64,000 bases of DNA from an uncultured Clostridia bacterium (GCA_944343275.1 CALVMH010000002.1:1-64000), one strand, 5' to 3'; positions 15,948 to 23,641 are shown, counted from the first letter of the stretch. Notes: generated by a model not told the origin, from the letters alone. Translations and numbers: made by a program.

Positions 15948-16910
15948 TTATAGGGTGAAATCGTACTCGTTACTTGCTCGCATTTGCTCAAAAATGTCCT
16001 TTATAAAGCCAACCCCTTCAAGCTCCCTGTTTCTCCCTACAAGCAGCGACAAGAACATGTGCGCCAAACGCTTTGGGCAATTATAAAGATACCCTTGATT
16101 TCCCGTTCCGTTGATATTAAACGGTGAATTAGACACATTCCTACAATATTCCTTGATTTTTTCTCTATATCGCCTTGTGACAACGGGAAACATTGCTTGA
16201 TGCGCGTCAATATCAATCGCCCTTGCATACGGACCATATTGATACCACGCGCCCGCCCAACGTGGCATAGAGATTCGATATTCACTTCCAAGCGCTTCAC
16301 TGACAGCAACAATTTCCCCATTCGAGCAATGAAGAATGATATCCCCTTTTCGCACCTCGCTCATCCTTTCCCAATAGTGAAAATAGCGATCTATCGGAGA
16401 ATATGGCGCAAATATAAACCCTTCAAGCAACATCCGCTCAGACGTCTTTCCTTGAAATACAAAATAAATTCTTCGATGGGAAGCAGGACGAGGCGGTTCG
16501 GCACACTTCCACTTTGCAGTAAAGCGCACATTACCCTTGACGACAAAATCCGCTCCTGCGGGATATGTTTGAAGTCCATCATCCCAACCAAGAAAAGTAT
16601 AATTTTCCATTCCCCGAGGTTCCTCTGGCAACTTGATCACCTCTCCGGAAACACTCTTGATTTCCTTGGGCGCCTCTCCCGCTCCATGATCACCAAGGGA
16701 AAATGTAATGATAAAATTTAATTTTGCAAGAATATACCCTTGAACATTTTCACGAACAGCACGCAGCGTCTTGGAAAATGCCACCCATATAAATTGCGTT
16801 ATTTTAACCGGAAACCTGATTTCAACTTTTTCGGGAAACACATTTATTATTTCCCCTTCACCATACATTGTTGAAACAACCTTTTCACCGATGAGTTCCT
16901 TGTCTGTCAT
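15948..16910 (-). CDS. InlB-repeat protein with EVE/PUA-like C-terminal domain
   Basis: Three parts can be seen. Residues 1-60 are a small beta domain (MYGEGEIINVFPEKVEIRF) like that at the end of UvrD-type helicases. Residues 70-135 are one InlB B-repeat (YTFLGWDDG, ending FTAKW). From about 150 a domain with YWERMSEVRKGDIILHCSNG and EIVAVSEA resembles EVE/PUA or McrB N-terminal readers of modified bases. There is no signal peptide, so the InlB repeat would be cytosolic, which is unusual. The start MTDKEL is set by AAGGGGACAACAA. I do not know a described protein with this order. Confidence 0.65.
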   Translation of the reverse strand: MTDKELIGEKVVSTMYGEGEIINVFPEKVEIRFPVKITQFIWVAFSKTLRAVRENVQGYILAKLNFIITFSLGDHGAGEAPKEIKSVSGEVIKLPEEPRGMENYTFLGWDDGLQTYPAGADFVVKGNVRFTAKWKCAEPPRPASHRRIYFVFQGKTSERMLLEGFIFAPYSPIDRYFHYWERMSEVRKGDIILHCSNGEIVAVSEALGSEYRISMPRWAGAWYQYGPYARAIDIDAHQAMFPVVTRRYREKIKEYCRNVSNSPFNINGTGNQGYLYNCPKRLAHMFLSLLVGRNRELEGVGFIKDIFEQMRASNEYDFTL

Positions 16911-16935
16911 TTGTTGTCCCCTTATTTGATAACTC

Positions 16936-17592
16936 TTATTTATTTTCATTGTTCTTCTTTTTGCAACCAGTGGCGTCGTTGGAGCGCACTACTTCGTTTC
17001 CGTCGCGGGGCGCGCGGACTTCTGAAATAAACTCTGCCATAAGGCAATAACTCTCACGAATTCCCGCGCTGTCCGGCTTCACGCGCACTGCCCGGTCTGC
17101 GGCGATCCCGATGGCTCCCGCAGAACGCACGGCGTCGATCCCCGCTCCGTAAAAAAGAAATTCCCCTGAATATTTATTCTTCTGATGCTCGATCATCTCC
17201 TTTACCCGATCGACGGTATAGCTGCAGCTCGCGTTTTCCAACCCGTCCGTGGTGATGACGAAAATGACCTTCTCGGGGCGCTCCGCCTCGGGGGTTGCCG
17301 CAAGGCGTTCTCCAACGCTGTCGATGGTCTCTCCCACCGCATCAAGAAGCGCCGTTATGCCGCGCGGATAATATACCTCATCGGTAAGAGGCGGGACCTC
17401 GTTGATGTCAACGTTGTTATAGATCATTTCGTACGCGTCGTCAAACAGCACCGCCGTGACGCGCGCCTCCCCTGCTTCGGCGCGCTGCTTTTCGATGAGC
17501 CCGTTGAACCCGCCGATGGCGTCCTGCGCGAGTCTTCTCATGGATCCGCTGCGATCGAGAATGAACACCAACTCCGTCAAATCGTGCTTCAT
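16936..17592 (-). CDS. Cytosolic von Willebrand factor A domain protein
   Basis: The 218 residues are a single VWA domain. The MIDAS metal site is visible as DRSGSM at residues 13-18, with the conserved Thr in YYPRGITALLDAVG and the Asp in TTDGLENAS. The C-terminal tail is short and basic. VWA proteins bind partners in a metal-dependent way and often work with AAA ATPases or as scaffolds. No signal peptide is present. GGAGG precedes the ATG. It sits 24 bases after the HTH gene and overlaps nothing vital of the next gene, so it belongs to the same operon. Confidence 0.88.
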   Translation of the reverse strand: MKHDLTELVFILDRSGSMRRLAQDAIGGFNGLIEKQRAEAGEARVTAVLFDDAYEMIYNNVDINEVPPLTDEVYYPRGITALLDAVGETIDSVGERLAATPEAERPEKVIFVITTDGLENASCSYTVDRVKEMIEHQKNKYSGEFLFYGAGIDAVRSAGAIGIAADRAVRVKPDSAGIRESYCLMAEFISEVRAPRDGNEVVRSNDATGCKKKNNENK

Positions 17593-17616
17593 GTTGTTTC
17601 CCTCCTGTAAATTTTC

Positions 17617-18048
17617 TCAGACATCTTCCCGCCGTATCAGTTCCAATTGTGATAGCGAACGCAGAAGACGTCTGCAAATATCCTCTTTTTCTTCTTCCGC
17701 CTTTCCGGGTGCGCCGCGCACCGCCTGAAAGACAAATCTGCATTCCTCCGCCGTAAACCGTTTGCTCTCCATGTAGTAACCACCCACACCCTTTCGGATA
17801 GGATAGCCGAATCGCTTCAAGAGGGAGAGGTTCCGCCCCATCGTTTTACGATCACACGCAATCCCGAAATCGGCGAGCCAGCCGACAAGCATGTTCTGCG
17901 TAAACGGTCTCGTCTCATCGGAATATGTTTGTAAAATAAGCGCTGTGGCGAGAATTCCCAAACGCTTGGGATATGTCGATATTGCCATTCCGCTATTCAT
18001 AAATGAATCATCGCACCATTCATCAAAAAATATTTTGTCATCATACAT
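17617..18048 (-). CDS. HTH regulator (WYL-less, YafY N-terminal type)
   Basis: The middle CDRKTMGRNLSLLKRFGYPI is the recognition helix and wing of an HTH_11/DeoR-like domain, and KRFTAEECRFVFQAVR is the linker helix that normally leads into a WYL domain. The WYL domain is absent; the protein ends 35 residues later. It is a paralogue of the product of 19617-19964. The start is uncertain: the first ATG has no ribosome site, and MNSGMAIS lies 17 codons later. As first gene of the VWA/EVE/SRA operon it probably controls it. Confidence 0.7.
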   Translation of the reverse strand: MYDDKIFFDEWCDDSFMNSGMAISTYPKRLGILATALILQTYSDETRPFTQNMLVGWLADFGIACDRKTMGRNLSLLKRFGYPIRKGVGGYYMESKRFTAEECRFVFQAVRGAPGKAEEEKEDICRRLLRSLSQLELIRREDV

Positions 18049-18086
18049 CTGTTATTTCGCAAAAAACTTAAAAAATCCTTTTTTAG

Positions 18087-18115
18087 ATAAAATTTTCCAA
18101 AAAAGATTTTGTCAA
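18087..18115 (-). promoter_or_regulatory. Probable promoter of the HTH-VWA operon
   Basis: A perfect TTGACA is followed after 17 bases by TTTTAT on the minus strand; the -10 is weak. It overlaps the end of the upstream membrane-protein gene. Confidence 0.45.
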
Positions 18116-18714
18116 TCCTCTTTTAACAGATTTGTGTTCTCCTTCGCTTCAGAAGATGTCGACGAAAGCAGCACGTTCCGCAATGCCTCATAATCGTCAT
18201 CGTCCTCTTCCTCTTCGCCTTCGGTGAATAAGTCGTCCGAACACACATCGTTCGGATCGTCGTCAGGTGAACCGAACAGATCCTCCGTTATCTTGTCGTC
18301 ATCCTCGTCCAAATCCATAAGGAACAGATTTTCTGTCTCTTCCTCGTCCTCCGGAAACAACTCGTTCTCTTCCTCGTCTCCGCCCAAAAGAAACATCTCG
18401 TCCTCTTCCTCGTCTCCGTCTAAAAGATACGGCTTGTCCTCTTCTTCGTCCCCGTCCTCCGCATTGTCACTATTCCGATAGACGACGCGTCGTATTCCGC
18501 TCCGTTCTTCTCTTTTTTGCCGTTCAAGCTCCTCGGAATCCTTCTTCCACTTTTTGATCATGGGGATGCCACCCAAAAGGAACAAAATCAACATGACCCA
18601 TACGAAAGTAACTATAGCACCGTGTCCGATTCCCAGCCGGTCGCACAGCCACCAGGAAAACATCCCTGTCCCGAGAAAAAACGCGATCCAGCTGATCGCC
18701 TTCAAAAATCGCAT
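18112..18714 (-). CDS. Membrane protein with acidic repeat tail
   Basis: Two membrane helices (ISWIAFFLGTGMFSWWL and VTFVWVMLILFLLGGI) occupy residues 5-55. A basic stretch follows, then about 110 residues dominated by Asp and Glu in imperfect repeats of the form LLDGDEEEDE. The tail should face the cytoplasm. I recognise no family. The ATG at 18714 is preceded by AGGGGG, which overlaps the stop of the previous gene, so translation is coupled. Another small membrane protein with an acidic tail lies at 20394. Confidence 0.7.
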   Translation of the reverse strand: MRFLKAISWIAFFLGTGMFSWWLCDRLGIGHGAIVTFVWVMLILFLLGGIPMIKKWKKDSEELERQKREERSGIRRVVYRNSDNAEDGDEEEDKPYLLDGDEEEDEMFLLGGDEEENELFPEDEEETENLFLMDLDEDDDKITEDLFGSPDDDPNDVCSDDLFTEGEEEEDDDDYEALRNVLLSSTSSEAKENTNLLKED

Positions 18715-18725
18715 AACATGTCCCC

Positions 18726-19604
18726 CTATGCGCGGAACGTCCACGGAACGAGCGGAAGAACATGCTGCGGGACTTCAAACCCCTGCGGAAGCCAGATCTC
18801 GGGGGCGCCCCGCATCGGCCGATAGCCGTCGAAATACAGCCGCAGCAATTTGAGATCGTACTTCCTGTCGATGAGCCACGTCTCGTAGATATCGATGCAG
18901 TTGGGCTGCTCGCGGCAATGACTGGAGCCGCGGCGCACAAGATGTCCGTAAAGAAAGTGGCGCCCCTGCTTGGCAACGACCATTTCCCCGCCCCTGCCTG
19001 CAAGCAGCGGGATCACGTTCATGGCGATGGATGCGTCAAGAAGATTTCCGCCGCGACAGCCCATCGGATCGGAAACGCTTCCGCCCCTTCCGAAAGGTCT
19101 TATATCCTCTTTGGGCAGGTCTTCAAGTTCCGCAAGGACGCAGCGGATAAAGTCGCAATATGGCATGAACAGATTGACACATTCCGTCTTTAAGCCGTAT
19201 ATCAGATGATACGCCGCTTTGACGGGCTCGTTCATATAAGCGTATACCGTGCCGAGCTGGATATGCCAATTCCCGATCTCATGAAGATACATTCCGTACG
19301 CCTCATTGCTCCCGGACGCCTCCCCCGAAAATCCTGCCTCCTGCATCTTTTGCAGATAGTGCAGACACCCCGCTTCCGCCGCCTCCGGATCGACACGCAT
19401 CCCGTAGGCGCCGAATGTCAGTCCAAAAATCATACGATGCAGGTCGACCACGGGGACATCGCACCCCGCGATGACATCCTTGATCGTCTTACTGCGATCA
19501 AACGGCGGGAGCTTGCGCATAAAAGTCGCCTCAAACCATCCGTTTACTTTTTGGATCTCCGCAAATTTTTGCTTGTCCATCTCCATTCCCATAAACCCAA
19601 TCAT
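18726..19604 (-). CDS. Protein of unknown family in the accessory island
   Basis: I cannot place this 292-residue protein. It is soluble, with no signal peptide or membrane helix. The central part (EIGNWHIQLGTVYAYMNEPVKAAYHLIYG, shown here only in outline) has the helix-turn-helix spacing of a TPR-like repeat, and the C-terminal third has many His, Cys, Trp and Tyr residues. GGGAGGAAGG precedes the ATG. It is placed 13 bases after the second HTH gene and its stop overlaps the ribosome site of the acidic membrane protein, so these three form an operon. Confidence 0.75.
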   Translation of the reverse strand: MIGFMGMEMDKQKFAEIQKVNGWFEATFMRKLPPFDRSKTIKDVIAGCDVPVVDLHRMIFGLTFGAYGMRVDPEAAEAGCLHYLQKMQEAGFSGEASGSNEAYGMYLHEIGNWHIQLGTVYAYMNEPVKAAYHLIYGLKTECVNLFMPYCDFIRCVLAELEDLPKEDIRPFGRGGSVSDPMGCRGGNLLDASIAMNVIPLLAGRGGEMVVAKQGRHFLYGHLVRRGSSHCREQPNCIDIYETWLIDRKYDLKLLRLYFDGYRPMRGAPEIWLPQGFEVPQHVLPLVPWTFRA

Positions 19605-19616
19605 CTTCCTTCCTCC

Positions 19617-19964
19617 CTATTTTCTTCTTCGGTAAATTTTACACAGCAGCTTTTCCAGACGGGATAAAAGCTGCTTTTTCTCTTCCTCCGGTTTTCCCGT
19701 CGCCTCGCGCACCGCTTGCATAATAAACTGTGTTTCCTCAACAGTAAATTGTTTCCCAGCCATATAGAATCCGTACGCTGTCTTGACGATGGGATAACCG
19801 ATCTCCTGCAAAAATGTGATGTTGCGCCCCACGGTCTTGCGGTCGCACGGATAGACTTCGGATACCTGCTCGGCAATTTTGATCTGCGTGAGCGGATGCT
19901 CGAGATCTGTATTTGTTTCGAGGATCTTCAGGATCAGAATGATAAGATATTTCTTTCCCGGCAT
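19617..19964 (-). CDS. HTH regulator, paralogue of the 17617 gene
   Basis: CDRKTVGRNITFLQEIGYPI is the same winged-helix core as in the 17617 product, followed by a matching linker (KQFTVEETQFIMQAVREATG). No WYL domain follows. I use the MPGKKYL start, with a GGGTGAAGG just before it; the longer frame runs through the promoter. The promoter carries TGACA-N5-TGTCA, the same symmetric element as the full-length WYL regulator at 13029. It probably regulates the operon 19964-18112. Confidence 0.78.
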   Translation of the reverse strand: MPGKKYLIILILKILETNTDLEHPLTQIKIAEQVSEVYPCDRKTVGRNITFLQEIGYPIVKTAYGFYMAGKQFTVEETQFIMQAVREATGKPEEEKKQLLSRLEKLLCKIYRRRK

Positions 19965-20047
19965 GCCTTCACCCTTTTGGTCTTTCGGTGTTCTTCTTAT
20001 TAAATTTTGAAGTATATGGATTTTCGGGCATTTTTTGAAAATATAAA

Positions 20048-20076
20048 AATACAGGAAATATGACAAGGATTGTCAA
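20048..20076 (-). promoter_or_regulatory. Promoter and candidate operator of the second HTH operon
   Basis: TTGACA, 17 bases, TGTATT. TGACA-AGGAT-TGTCA (20061-20075) overlaps the -35 exactly as at 12960. Confidence 0.55.
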
Positions 20077-20116
20077 GATTTTTGCCAGAATTTACCTTTA
20101 TCTACCGAAAAACGAC

Positions 20117-20149
20117 AAAAATAAAAAGGATATCCGCAAAAAATATCCT
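20117..20149 (-). terminator. Terminator directly downstream of an orphan promoter
   Basis: AGGATAT...ATATCCT with a TTTTTATTTTT tail on the minus strand. The repeat-borne -10 at 20158 lies about 10 bases before it. Confidence 0.6.
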
Positions 20150-20157
20150 CTATAAAT

Positions 20158-20194
20158 ATTATATCATGTCCGTTGTACCAAAAATCGACCATGC
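20158..20194 (-). repeat. Copy A of a promoter-bearing repeat
   Basis: The 20-bp block GTACCAAAAATCGACCATGC (20175-20194) lies 12 bases from a TATAAT on the minus strand. The same block and spacing recur at 20655-20691. No gene fits between this promoter and the terminator. Confidence 0.6.
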
Positions 20195-20393
20195 AATCGG
20201 AAAAATAAAAATAATGATCGGAATCGACGCTTTGACGCCGCGAAGCCGAAAACTTTAGCGTCATTGAATGCCGTTCCGCCCTATCCTGTTCCGGAACCGC
20301 CCGAACATCGATCCGACTGCCCGAAACACCCTGATCAAGAAAACATGATAAAGAAAACTTTACATAATTTCATGCAAAAAATATACCCTCATC
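20195..20393. other. Noncoding stretch with nothing recognised
   Basis: About 200 bases without a plausible gene, RNA or repeat. It follows the end of the small membrane-protein gene. Confidence 0.5.
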
Positions 20394-20627
20394 TCATTCA
20401 TCCTTCCCGTCTTCATCGCGTTCATCCGATTCCTGATTTTCGTCGTCATCTTCTTCCTTCTTATCCCGATCTTTATGATAACGATGTACAATATAAAAAG
20501 TTACGACCATACACATGACCAAAGAGAACATAACAAATTCAAACCAATCTTCAGTCGTGGTGACCGTCATGACAATGCAGAATGCCACAATTGCATAAAA
20601 AATTAACAAAGAAATGACATACTTCAT
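20394..20627 (-). CDS. Small membrane protein with charged tail
   Basis: The 77-residue product has two membrane helices (residues 2-22 and 28-50) and a cytoplasmic tail of alternating Lys/Asp/Glu. I recognise no family. The start MKYVISLL follows a GAGG by 8 bases; the longer frame would include the promoter. It resembles the 18112 product in design: two helices and an acidic tail. It is the most upstream gene of the island and has its own repeat-borne promoter. Confidence 0.6.
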   Translation of the reverse strand: MKYVISLLIFYAIVAFCIVMTVTTTEDWFEFVMFSLVMCMVVTFYIVHRYHKDRDKKEEDDDENQESDERDEDGKDE

Positions 20628-20654
20628 AAACATGCCTCGGAATGCGTTTATTTT

Positions 20655-20691
20655 ATTATAACATGCATGCCGTACCAAAAATCGACCATGC
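20655..20691 (-). repeat. Copy B of the promoter-bearing repeat
   Basis: Same 20-bp block (20672-20691) and the same distance to TATAAT (20655-20660). This copy drives the small membrane-protein gene. Confidence 0.6.
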
Positions 20692-20728
20692 GTCAAGATG
20701 AATTCCAAAATATCGAAAAATTCTGCAT

Positions 20729-20761
20729 AAAAAAAGAGTTTGGCGACCATACCAAACTCTT
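20729..20761 (-). terminator. Terminator of the infC-yebC operon
   Basis: AGAGTTTGG...CCAAACTCT followed by seven T on the minus strand. Confidence 0.85.
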
Positions 20762-20782
20762 GTTTCTGATAAGAGATAAAAC

Positions 20783-21523
20783 TTACTCTTCGTCCTCTTC
20801 CTCGGGAAGTTCCACGTTGTGCCAGACGGTCTGCACGTCGTCGTTTTCTTCCAGCTTATCGAGCATCTTCCGGAATGTTTCGAGCTTGTCATCGGGAAGC
20901 GTGATCCTGCTCTGCGGGAACATGCCGAGTTCTGCCGAAAGGAAGGTGAGCCCCTTCTCCTCCAAAAACTTGCGCACGTCGGAGAACGCGGGAACGGAGG
21001 TGTACACCTCATAGACGTCCTCCTGCGTGACGACGTCGTCCGCGCCCGCCTCAATGGCGTAATCGGTGATGGTGTCCTCGTCAAGACCGGGCACGCGCTC
21101 CACCACGATGAGCCCCTTGTTGTCGAACATGTACGAGACGCTGCCCGTCGTCCCCAAAGAGCCACCGTGCTTGGACATGATGGCGCGTACATCGCCCGCC
21201 GTGCGGTTGTTGTTGTCCGTCAGCGTGGAGATGATGACCGCCGCGCCGCCCACGCCGTACCCTTCGTAGGTGAGTTCCTTATAGTCCTTATCGCCCAGCT
21301 CGCCCGCGGCGCGCTTGATGGAGCGCTCAATGTTGTCGTTGGGCATGTTTGCCGCCTTCGCCTTGGCGATGACGTCTGCGAGCTTGGAATTGGTGGAAGG
21401 GTTGGGGTTATTGCGCGCCGCAACGGCGATCTCGCGTCCGAGCTTTGTGAACACTCTGCCGCGCGCCGCGTCCGCCTTGCCCTTTTTTGCCTGAATATTG
21501 TGCCACTTGCTGTGTCCCGACAT
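20783..21523 (-). CDS. YebC/TACO1 family translation or transcription factor
   Basis: The protein opens MSGHSKWHNIQAKKGKADA and keeps the family blocks GREIAVAAR, NPNPSTNSKLADVIAKAKA, YEGYGVGGAAVII, TDNNNRTAGDVR and a long acidic C-terminus. At 246 residues it is full length. YebC proteins were described as DNA-binding regulators and more recently as factors that relieve ribosome stalling; which applies here is not visible. AAGGAGA precedes the ATG. It is the last gene of the infC-rpmI-rplT-methylase-yebC run. Confidence 0.94.
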   Translation of the reverse strand: MSGHSKWHNIQAKKGKADAARGRVFTKLGREIAVAARNNPNPSTNSKLADVIAKAKAANMPNDNIERSIKRAAGELGDKDYKELTYEGYGVGGAAVIISTLTDNNNRTAGDVRAIMSKHGGSLGTTGSVSYMFDNKGLIVVERVPGLDEDTITDYAIEAGADDVVTQEDVYEVYTSVPAFSDVRKFLEEKGLTFLSAELGMFPQSRITLPDDKLETFRKMLDKLEENDDVQTVWHNVELPEEEDEE

Positions 21524-21535
21524 AATAGAATCTCC

Positions 21536-22273
21536 TTATAAATGATGTTGCGCCGCCCGCAGGACATACATGAAAATTGCCGCGGAGACCGCCGCATTCA
21601 GGCTCTCCGTGCGGTTGTCCATGGGAATGCGCACGGTGAACGCGGCGCTTGCGCGCACTGTGTCCGAAAGCCCCTTCCCCTCGCTTCCGACGGCGAGGCA
21701 GAACTGTTCGGGCGGAGAAAAAGCAAAGACATCCTCCCCCTTCATGTCCGCTGCAAGAACGGGAACGCCGAGCACGGAGAGGATCTCTTCCCGCGAACCG
21801 TGCATGAGTCGGGCGAAAAAGACGCCGCTCATGCTGGCGCGCACGCACTTCGGAGAGAAGGGGTCGGCGCAGTCCGCAAGATAGATGTCCTCATACCCTG
21901 CGGCGATCGCGGTGCGCACGACGGCTCCCACGTTGGAAGGGTCCTGCACCCCGTCGAGGAGCAGGCAGTTCCCGCGCGGCGGAAGAAGCGGGTGCACGGG
22001 AAGCGCGACCTCCGCAAGGATGCCCTGCGGCGTCTTTTCATCCGACACCGCGGCGAAGGCGTCCGCGCCCAGAACGGCGGCGGGCGGGAGATACGTCTCC
22101 CCCGCATAATCCTCGCGCACGACGACGCGCAGAACGCGCATGCCTGCCGAGAAAGCCTCCCGCACCATCTTCCCGCCTTCGACGAGAAAACTCCCCTTCT
22201 CCCGTCTGCCCTTTTTTTCTTTCAGGGAGGCGAGCTCCTTCACGAGCGGATTTTGTTTGGAGAGGATGACCAT
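21536..22273 (-). CDS. SpoU-type RNA 2'-O-methyltransferase
   Basis: This 245-residue protein has the SpoU/TrmH fold: an RNA-binding N-terminal part (NPLVKELASLKEKKGR, FLVEGGKMVREA), then the knotted SAM domain with LLDGVQDPSNVGAVVRTA, a MSGVFFARL segment, LAVGSEGKGLSD and the final IPMDNRTESLNAAVSAAIF. Members near rplT in Bacillota (YsgA-like) methylate 23S rRNA, but the target is not certain. The start MVILSK follows GAGGGTC. It lies between rplT and yebC in one operon. Confidence 0.93.
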   Translation of the reverse strand: MVILSKQNPLVKELASLKEKKGRREKGSFLVEGGKMVREAFSAGMRVLRVVVREDYAGETYLPPAAVLGADAFAAVSDEKTPQGILAEVALPVHPLLPPRGNCLLLDGVQDPSNVGAVVRTAIAAGYEDIYLADCADPFSPKCVRASMSGVFFARLMHGSREEILSVLGVPVLAADMKGEDVFAFSPPEQFCLAVGSEGKGLSDTVRASAAFTVRIPMDNRTESLNAAVSAAIFMYVLRAAQHHL

Positions 22274-22322
22274 AAAATGACCCTCTGTGTGAAAAAAGCC
22301 TTTTTGCAAAGGCTTTTTTTGT

Positions 22323-22673
22323 TCAGATGGCGGCTTTCGCCTTGTTGCAGATGTCCGCAAACGCGGCGGCATCCGTTACGGCGAGGTCGGCAAGCACCTT
22401 GCGGTTGAGCGTGATGCCTGCGACTTTCAGTCCGTGCATGAGCTTGGAATAGGAAAGCCCGTTCTCCCTTGCGCCCGCGTTGATGCGCGCGATCCACAAA
22501 GAACGCATGTCGCGCTTGCGGCGCTTTCTGCCGATATAGGCATAGTTTAAGGACTTCATCACCGCTTCGCGGGCGATGCGGTAGTTCTTACTCTTGCAGC
22601 CAAAGTAACCCTTGGCGAGTTTTAAGATCTTTCTGCGCTTTTTGACGCCGTTTACGCCTCTTTTGATACGCAT
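22323..22673 (-). CDS. rplT: 50S ribosomal protein L20
   Basis: The 116-residue protein matches L20 along its length: [20 protein letters not shown], the [17 protein letters not shown] segment and [14 protein letters not shown]. It binds 23S rRNA early in 50S assembly and in many Bacillota represses its own operon through the leader mRNA. It lies 15 bases after rpmI. Confidence 0.98.
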   Translation of the reverse strand: MRIKRGVNGVKKRRKILKLAKGYFGCKSKNYRIAREAVMKSLNYAYIGRKRRKRDMRSLWIARINAGARENGLSYSKLMHGLKVAGITLNRKVLADLAVTDAAAFADICNKAKAAI

Positions 22674-22688
22674 TGTCGGTTCCTCCCG

Positions 22689-22889
22689 TTAACCCTTATA
22701 GGGGATCATCTGCTTGACGTTGTTCTCCTGTGCCGTGGAGACGAGCGTGTTCTTGCGCAGATTTCTCTTTCTCTTTCTGTTCTTGGTTTCTGCCTTGTGG
22801 TTCTTGCCGCCGTGAGGCCGTTTGACCTTCCCGGTGCCCGTGAGCCAAAAGCGCTTTTTGCTGCCGCTGTGCGATTTCTGTTTGGGCAT
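22689..22889 (-). CDS. rpmI: 50S ribosomal protein L35
   Basis: A 66-residue basic protein, MPKQKSHSGSKKRFWLTGTG, with the family pattern HHKAETKNRKRKR-like core (here NHKAETKNRKRKRNLRK). It sits between infC and rplT as in most bacteria. Confidence 0.97.
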   Translation of the reverse strand: MPKQKSHSGSKKRFWLTGTGKVKRPHGGKNHKAETKNRKRKRNLRKNTLVSTAQENNVKQMIPYKG

Positions 22890-22949
22890 ATTGGTATCCT
22901 CCGTTTTTTCCTTGTTCTATGTGCAGCCGCCCGATGCGCGGCGTGCCTG

Positions 22950-23462
22950 TTATTTTTTGACGGGCCCCAAAATCATGATGAGGTTGCGCCCCTCCTGATT
23001 GACGGGCTTTTCGATGACGGCGATGTCTTTGAGCATGTCGGCAAAGTTCATCATGACGTTCCTGCCGAGGTGCGCGTGCGCCATCTGTCTGCCGCGCAGG
23101 CGGATGGTGACCTTGACCTTGTTCCCCGCTTCGAGGAATTTGGTCGCCTGTTTCGCCTTGACGTTGACGTCGCCCACGTCGATGGTGACGGAGAGCTGCA
23201 CTTCCTTGAGCTCGACGATCTTCTGGTTGCGCCTGTTCTCCTTCTCCTTCTTCGCCTGTTCAAACTTGAACTTGCCCCAATCCATGATCTTGCACACGGG
23301 CGGAACGGCGGCGGGCGAGATCTTGACAAGATTGAGCCCTGCTTCGTCGGCAAGACGGCGCGCCTCGTTGGGCGTCATGATCCCAAGCATTTCCCCCGTC
23401 TCCGAAATGACGCGGATCTCGCGGTCGCGGATGGCTTCGTCCATCTGAATCTGCGTTTTAAT
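22950..23462 (-). CDS. infC: Translation initiation factor IF-3 with an ATT start
   Basis: IF-3 checks the initiator codon on the 30S subunit. The protein has both halves: NEARRLADEAGLNLVKISP in the N-domain and GDVNVKAKQATKFLEAGNKVKVTIRLRGRQ (outline) in the C-domain, ending LIMILGPVKK. The first in-frame ATG (23444) has no ribosome site. Six codons upstream an ATT at 23462 lies 7 bases after AGGTG and reads IKTQIQMDEAIRD, so I take that as the start. Rare start codons on infC allow IF-3 to repress itself in E. coli, and the same is likely here. Confidence 0.95.
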   Translation of the reverse strand: MKTQIQMDEAIRDREIRVISETGEMLGIMTPNEARRLADEAGLNLVKISPAAVPPVCKIMDWGKFKFEQAKKEKENRRNQKIVELKEVQLSVTIDVGDVNVKAKQATKFLEAGNKVKVTIRLRGRQMAHAHLGRNVMMNFADMLKDIAVIEKPVNQEGRNLIMILGPVKK

Positions 23463-23611
23463 GGGTGTTCACCTCGCAAAAAATTTAGGGTCGCACAGAG
23501 TGCGACCCGTGGAAATATCAGGAAACGCATTGCGTTTCAAGCCGAAATTTCATGGACCCGTTCCGCGGAGCAGATACGGGGAGAAGGGTTCGCCTCTGCT
23601 TGACGCATGTT
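23463..23611 (-). promoter_or_regulatory. infC/L20-type leader with attenuator hairpin
   Basis: A 150-base leader follows the promoter. It contains several paired segments and ends in GGGTCGCAC-AGA-GTGCGACCC (23488-23508) followed on the minus strand by TAAATTTTTT, a terminator just before the infC ribosome site. The position fits L20-mediated attenuation known for Bacillota; the exact L20 site is not proven here. Confidence 0.7.
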
Positions 23612-23641
23612 ATTGTAACAGAAAGCGCCCCCGCTTGTCAA
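23612..23641 (-). promoter_or_regulatory. Promoter of the infC operon
   Basis: TTGACA, 18 bases, TACAAT on the minus strand. Confidence 0.75.

Noticed and set aside
20073-20264. 63-codon frame on the minus strand
   Set aside because: It spans a promoter repeat and a terminator and has no ribosome site.
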